Assembly: GCA_964247055.1 (NCBI GenBank)
Contig: OZ176055.1
Span: 9,858,001-9,922,000 of the forward strand
Direction: 5' to 3'
Source: Paragordius varius
Lineage: Eukaryota > Nematomorpha
DNA: 64,000 nucleotides
Position numbers and translations under genes: made by a program. How positions within the stretch are numbered: the first letter of the stretch is position 1; every line of letters starts with the position of its first letter. Positions 58,923 to 64,000 of this stretch are shown here, in pieces. The notes beneath the pieces are model-generated. The model was not told the origin of the DNA, did no database searches, and saw only the letters and a list, made by a program, of their open reading frames with translations.

Positions 58923-61900
58923 TTAATTTAACAATATGGGAATTTCATTGTTTTCTACTACGTAAGCTTCTTCCTGGTAATTAACCGCAGGTGAGATATT
59001 AAAATGCTGTTGTTGGTTAGCCTTTTCATTTAACTCGATCGGCGTTTCTAAATTCTTGATATGTTCAATTTCAGAAGATTGGTCTGAGTCGCCGTCGCCG
59101 TTAGAATTCCATCCACAAAACTCCATACATTCCGATTCATCCAGGAAATTGTTCCCATTCCCATTACATCCCGAGAAATTGAATTGTGAACAAGTTTGGC
59201 TTGCTGAATCGAAATACCACATTTTTATCATGAACGTGCAGGTCCCACTATCTGGTGCCATTTTGCACACATCTGGTTAGAACAGAAAATAGAGAATCAA
59301 ATATATTATGACTTTATAGAGCATTAGTGTGAATCCTTGTTAAAAAATAGGAAAATCTGGAAAAGCGCACAGTACTGCTTCTAATTTTGCAAAATCTATA
59401 CGCAACATTTAAATGCCTTTTTGGTACAATTATATTTGGTGATCAAAATCGTACAAACGTAATACAAGTATCATAATATCAACTCAATTAATAAAAATTT
59501 AATAAAAATAAAATTTTGCAATCGTTAAAACATCCATCAGTATGAAATCAACGTAAGATGGATGCACTTTTTATGTTTAACATGATAAAACATTTTGAAA
59601 TTAAAGCAATCTTTTATAAATATTGAAAAAAAGGCATGCGTTTTTATGTTGTGTTGTTGTTACCTTGGTTCCTATATTTTCCACACTTCCTTTCACAATC
59701 AATGCGAGATAAGAAATGATTATTATTGCGCTGACATCCACGGAATTTGAAAGCTTTGCACTTACCATGCTCTGAGCTATAAAAGAATCGTAAATGAGAC
59801 TCTCCACATGATCCCAAATCCAACGGTTCCTCACATATTGCTATCAAAACATTTAATAATTAAAGGATTGCACTATTTTACATTTGAAAAAATATTTGGT
59901 GGCAAAAGGTTTGTGAGGTGCAGATTTACAAATATTTTTATATTTTTATGTTATGATTTAATTCCAACATCATAATTATACCGATAGTAATAAAAGACAT
60001 ATATATCAATAAAAAACAACCATCGTTTGGATTGCAAAATACTATATTGTTTTTTTACCCAATGCCTCATAAATTTTACAGAAATTGAAATTATACAGAC
60101 AAACCGTAAGATAAAAATTCTTTTTCAAAGTACTTTAACCTTGATGTATAATATTAAAAACCATATACTGTATGAGTAAGTATATATTGCCACAAAGTTA
60201 TTAATTATTGCCAAATAGCATATGCAGCAAAGAGAATTATTATTGGCTAATAATAAAATGTAAAAATAACTATAAGCCAACAATACTGCCCTTTGCTGTA
60301 CATGCTATTCGGCAATAATTAATAACTAGCAATATACACTTACTCATACTGTCTTTATATTTTTACAATTTGTACGTATAACTTCAATTTTAACTGTATA
60401 TACCTGGGTCAATTTTAATTTTTCTTCCAAGCTGATTAACAGTGACATCTCCAGCGTTTTCACGTAACTTGCTGTGTTTGGATTGGATGTTAACATAACG
60501 CTTTTTTATAGATTCATCTTCATCGCCAACGGCATATGATTGTTGAGAAGTTGAGAAGTGTGCTGGTGACCTCCTTTTACCAATCAGATTCTGATTCTGA
60601 TCATAATTTTGCCTGTCGTTGTAATCCAAATGCTCTTGAGTCTGCTCGTCTTCAGAATCATCGCCTTCGTCTTCATCACTGCTGTCTTCATCGTCTTGAT
60701 GAGAATAATTGGGAAGGCAGGTCCTTTTACAATCTTCTTCGGTGCTAAATCTAAAATTAATTGTAAAAAGGAATTCAAGCAACACAAATAAAATTATGCA
60801 AAGTAAAAATAAATGCAAATTATTTCTCATTCTATACTTTTTTGATATTTTACGTGCCTGTATTTCAATTTTTACTGTCCATTGTAATTTTATTTCTCGT
60901 ATTACGATTTGCTTTTGTAAAAAACCAAGTTAAGTACAATTTAATTATATAGAGTACAAATATATGCGGACAAAACGTAAAAATATAAAGACAAATATTT
61001 TTTTTAAAAGACAACCATACTTTTTAAATCTAAAATTTTTTAATGATAACCCATTGTTCATACTATAAAGTAAAGATGAAAATTGATAACATAAGCATTT
61101 TTGTATTAAACTATTGTAATTAAATTAATAGGGTAATTTAAATTTAAAAAGTATGGTTGTCTTTCAGAAAAAATATTTGTCATTGTCCGTATAATTTAAG
61201 TTTTTACTGTATGTTAATGGGAAATATTTGTCAATACATATGCAAACGTCGTTTAAAATAGCCTTTATTTTGAATTTTGTCAAGATCTTAAAAAATTTAA
61301 ATACACAGACAAACTTTAAAAGTTGAAAGATAAATATTTTTTAAAGAGAAATTACCATACTTTTTTATCTTTTCCTACATAAACTAGATGATTACAATAT
61401 TAAAATAATAATTCAATAAGTTACCATTTTAAATCTATTTCTTATTCTGGAATAATAAAAATGGCTAATATTAATAAAATCAAGTTTTAAAAAAATGTTC
61501 TCGTTATTTCAAAATATATTTGCCTTTTAGTTTTTATATTCTGTCTGTATAATTTCAATCTTTACTATATAACAAAAACTATTATTCATCACATCCAACA
61601 GCCCATATATGATATTTCTCTACCTATTGTCATTAACATGGCAACCACCGTAATGAAATTGGCGGCAAATCCGGTTGAAAGAATCAAAAGCCCATTGAAT
61701 CGAAAAATTCCGACATGGTCCAGTTTCATATTTTTGACTGCAAACTAAACAAATAATATATTTTCATTATGATATTTTATAACAAAAAATTATTGAAATA
61801 AGCAACCGTCTTGCTGCAAACGCCTTTGCCCTATTTCTGGTCTTTGGCGATGTTGCGGGGTTTGCTGGTTATCTCGATTATTCGATGGGGCTTTATATGA

Positions 61901-63207
61901 AAAAAAATTTATAAATATATTTATCAATGCGAAGAAAATGATATTAACTTGGCCTAAAAAATAAGTTTATACAATAGACATTTAAACAATTACAGTAAAA
62001 ACTGAAATTTTACGGACAAAGCGTTAAAATATAAAGACAAATATTTTTTTGTGTTTGAGAGAAAAAAATATTTGTCTTTATATCTTTACGTTTTGTCCAT
62101 AGTATAATTTCAGTCTTTACTGTAAAAGAAAGAAAATGTGAATTACCATTTATGTCTTGTGAATGATATATTTCTATTTCACACTTGCCATTTAAAACAA
62201 TAAGTCATATTGATATAAATCAGGTTGTGTTTTAGAGAAAAAAAATATTTGTCTTAATATTTTTACGTTTTGTTTATAGTATAATTATAAAGTTTTTACT
62301 GTAATAGAAAGAAAATATGAATAACCATTTATGTCTCTATGTGAATGATATATCTCTATTTCACACTTGCCATTTAAAATGGTGAGTTATATTGAAATAT
62401 ATCATATGGTTGTGTTTTAGAGGGAAAAAAAATTTTTCTTTATATTTTTACGTTTTGTCCTTCCGTATAATTTCAAAGTTTTTACTGTAATAGAAAGAAA
62501 ATGTGAATAACCATTTATGTCTCTATGTGAATGATATATCTCTATTTCACACTTGCCATTTAAAATGGTGAGTTATATTGAAATATATCATATGGTTGTG
62601 TTTTAGAGAAAAAAATGTGTGTCTTTATATTTTTACGTTTTGTCCATAGTATAATTTCAAAGTTTTTACTGTAAAATAGAAAGAAAATGTGAATAACCAT
62701 TTGCGTCTCTATGTTGTAATGGTCTTGGAACCGTATTTTGTCCACTATGAGGAGGTCCAACCCGTTCGACATGACTGTGCTCTGAACCGCCATGTCGCTC
62801 CCCTTCATGATGATGATAAGGTGAATGGGAATGGGGAGACTGTCGGCCCTCCCGCACACAAGTCCTTTGACAATCCTCGGCAGTTTGGAAACTATTCATA
62901 CAATAAATCGGATATTAAACTATAAAATATTCTACAAGCAAGCGTTTTCTGATTAAGGATATTAGTTTAATAAAGCAATAATTATTATCTATCAATAAGA
63001 GATTATCATAGGTAATGATTCAATAAGCCATTTATAAAACTAATAGAGAGCTATTCAGATATCAGAGATAAGGGGAACTATACTTATTTTTATTGCCGGA
63101 ACAACCTCCATAATAGAATTGGCGACAAACTTGATTAGTATTGTCATAATACCATCTCACGACATAGTTCCCACATGGCCCAATATCTGAATTCTCCAAG
63201 CATACAC
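58923..63207 (-). CDS. Secreted protein with four Kunitz (BPTI) domains, 3' seven exons
   Basis: Exons in transcript order: 63207-63084, 62891-62698, 61890-61807, 61744-61624, 60750-60404, 59840-59664, 59272-58923 (stop). The first begins in phase 1, so upstream exons exist and the start is missing. Each Kunitz domain has six cysteines: domain 1 (GPCGNYVVRWYYD, YYGGCSGNKN, EDCQRTC), domain 2 (GPCRNFSIQWAFD, HYGGCHVNDN, EDCKRTC), domain 3 (GSCGESHLRFFYS, FRGCQRNNN, CERKC) and domain 4 (GTCTFMIKMWYFD, FSGCNGNGNN, CMEFC). The P1 residues are Gly, Arg, Gly and Thr, so only domain 2 looks like a trypsin-class inhibitor. Linkers are His-rich (after domain 1) and Asp/Glu-rich (after domain 2). Domains 1 and 2 are each split by an intron at the GN/DN site; 3 and 4 are single exons. 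Confidence 0.92.
60075..60400 (-). mobile_element. M1 MITE at the Kunitz exon 5 donor, with a nested element
   Basis: Read on the minus strand, M1 starts about 6 nt inside the intron (GTATATACAGTTAAAATTGA). Its core is interrupted at 60167-60352. Confidence 0.75.
60167..60352. mobile_element. Small inverted-repeat element nested in M1
   Basis: Ends ACTGTATGAGTAAGTATATA and its near-complement (TATACACTTACTCATACTGT). The arms continue for about 80 bp (TTATTAATTATTGCC / GGCAATAATTAATAA), so most of the element is a hairpin. No other copy was noticed. Confidence 0.8.
60950..61213 (-). mobile_element. M1 MITE in Kunitz intron 4, first
   Basis: GCGGACAAAACGTAAAAATA to TCCGTATAATTTAAGTTTTT. Confidence 0.78.
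61285..61570 (-). mobile_element. M1 MITE in Kunitz intron 4, second (diverged)
   Basis: Same plan with more substitutions; right end CTGTATAATTTCAATCTTTA. Confidence 0.65.
61990..62125 (-). mobile_element. M1 MITE, core-deleted, Kunitz intron 2
   Basis: Both ends are present (ACAGTAAAAACTGAAATTTT, AATTTCAGTCTTTACTGTAA) with almost no core, leaving a near-perfect palindrome. Confidence 0.78.
62126..62720 (-). repeat. Tandem array copying the Kunitz exon 2 donor plus an M1 half
   Basis: Unit starts at about 62139, 62317, 62502 and 62690 (spacing 178-188 bp). Each start is the complement of AGAGACATAAATGGTTATTC, i.e. the last bases of exon 2 with its 5' splice site; the true one reads AGACGCAAATG|GTTATTC. 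The rest of each unit is M1-derived. Confidence 0.85.
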
Positions 63208-63232
63208 CTAGTCTCATATAAACAAAAATTAA

Positions 63233-63518
63233 CAGTTAAAATTTGAATTATCCGCGGACAAAACGTATAAATATAAATACAAATATATTTTTTCTAAAAG
63301 ATAACCCCATAATTTTTTAAACCCTAATTTATCCTATTAATAGCATTTAATAATAATCGAAACATGTAATTTTGACTGTGATATCAATATATATATTTTA
63401 TTTTACACTTATGTGTTTAAAATAATTAAGGTTTAAAATAGTATGGTTATCTTTTGATAAAAAAAATTTGTTTTAATATTTTTACATTTTGTCCGTATAA
63501 CTTCAATTGTTACTGTAA
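63233..63518 (-). mobile_element. M1 MITE upstream of the first visible Kunitz exon
   Basis: CGCGGACAAAACGTATAAAT to GTCCGTATAACTTCAATTGT; complete copy. Confidence 0.75.
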
Positions 63519-64000
63519 TATAAAAATAACCAATTTGTATACTATATGATCCAGATTGTTTTTATAAACAAATTAACTTATAAATGGGATTTTCTGTTAA
63601 AATGCTTTTTCTATAACCAAATATTTGTGCCATTTTACTAAAGTTTATCATTGTAGCTTTTTTGTAATTCCCAAGCAAAATAAGTTATTAGAATTTAATA
63701 ATTTATAGTATATCGATTTAGTATTAATCCTAAAAATTTCAATTTTCATACGTGCAAATGTTTCATAATTATATGACGAAAGAGGCGCTATGGTTAAAAT
63801 CAACGCAATTTCGCTCGTTTCTAAAATAGGGTTTGAAAAATTAAAATGATGTCCAACGTTTTAGTAAACAGTTAGGGTTTGAAAATAAGATATTATTTAA
63901 AGATCGAGCGAATTCAAATTTTATCTAGAGTTCCCCTAATTTTTTAATTGTTTTCATTTCTATCTCACAGACATAAAAATCGGAATTTAATTTTTGTTTT
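63519..64000. other. Right end of window, no exon assigned
   Basis: Presumably intron or 5' flank of the Kunitz gene. I see no signal-peptide exon that matches the phase 1 entry needed at 63207. Confidence 0.45.

Noticed and set aside
60536-60791. Plus-strand open frames over the Kunitz acidic linker
   Set aside because: Antisense shadows of exon 5 of the Kunitz gene, whose frame is fixed by EEDCKRTC and splice phases.

Overview
This is animal nuclear DNA, very A+T-rich, with spliceosomal genes and many short inverted-repeat transposons. The gene set points to a bilaterian invertebrate: two laccase-type multicopper oxidases with the HPC-x-R-x-C start seen in arthropod and mollusc laccases, a type I TGF-beta/activin receptor closest to insect baboon, a UBR1/UBR2 N-recognin and a multi-Kunitz secreted protein. 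I lean to an arthropod or another protostome but cannot fix the clade. Two introns of 24 nt and one of 28 nt are unusually small for an animal. All exon models were built by reading splice sites and phases by eye.

Layout. 1-5.2 kb (+): the last two exons of a WD40 protein inside otherwise non-coding DNA. 5.9-8.3 kb: a satellite of about 21 units of 114 bp. 8.3-14.1 kb: no host gene; DNA-transposon remains and a LINE reverse-transcriptase fossil. 14.2-19.3 kb (+) and 24.2-19.9 kb (-): two multicopper oxidase paralogues, tail to tail, with matching 12-exon structures. 35.2-25.8 kb (-): the type I receptor, 14 exons, 906 codons, with two large insertions in the kinase activation region. 35.2-58.5 kb (+): UBR1/2, 49 exons, about 2,788 residues, separated from the receptor start codon by only 80 bp. 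63.2-58.9 kb (-): the 3' seven exons of a protein with four Kunitz domains and long charged linkers; its 5' end lies to the right of what I can assign.

Repeats shape the gene bodies. Two MITE families dominate: M1 (ends CAGTAAAAATTGAAATTATA) and M2 (ends ATACCATTTACAGTTCAAAT, with 21-bp subterminal repeats). They fill most of the long introns of UBR, so introns that would be about 40-90 nt become 300-800 nt. A third element, M3, sits in two places, once inside an M1 copy. In three introns a tandem or flanking repeat has copied a splice junction.

The genes do not form one pathway. The receptor and UBR probably share a regulatory region. The oxidase pair looks like an inverted duplication. The most unusual coding signals are a pair of 102-nt, same-phase, homologous exons in UBR (candidate mutually exclusive exons) and the expanded receptor activation segment.
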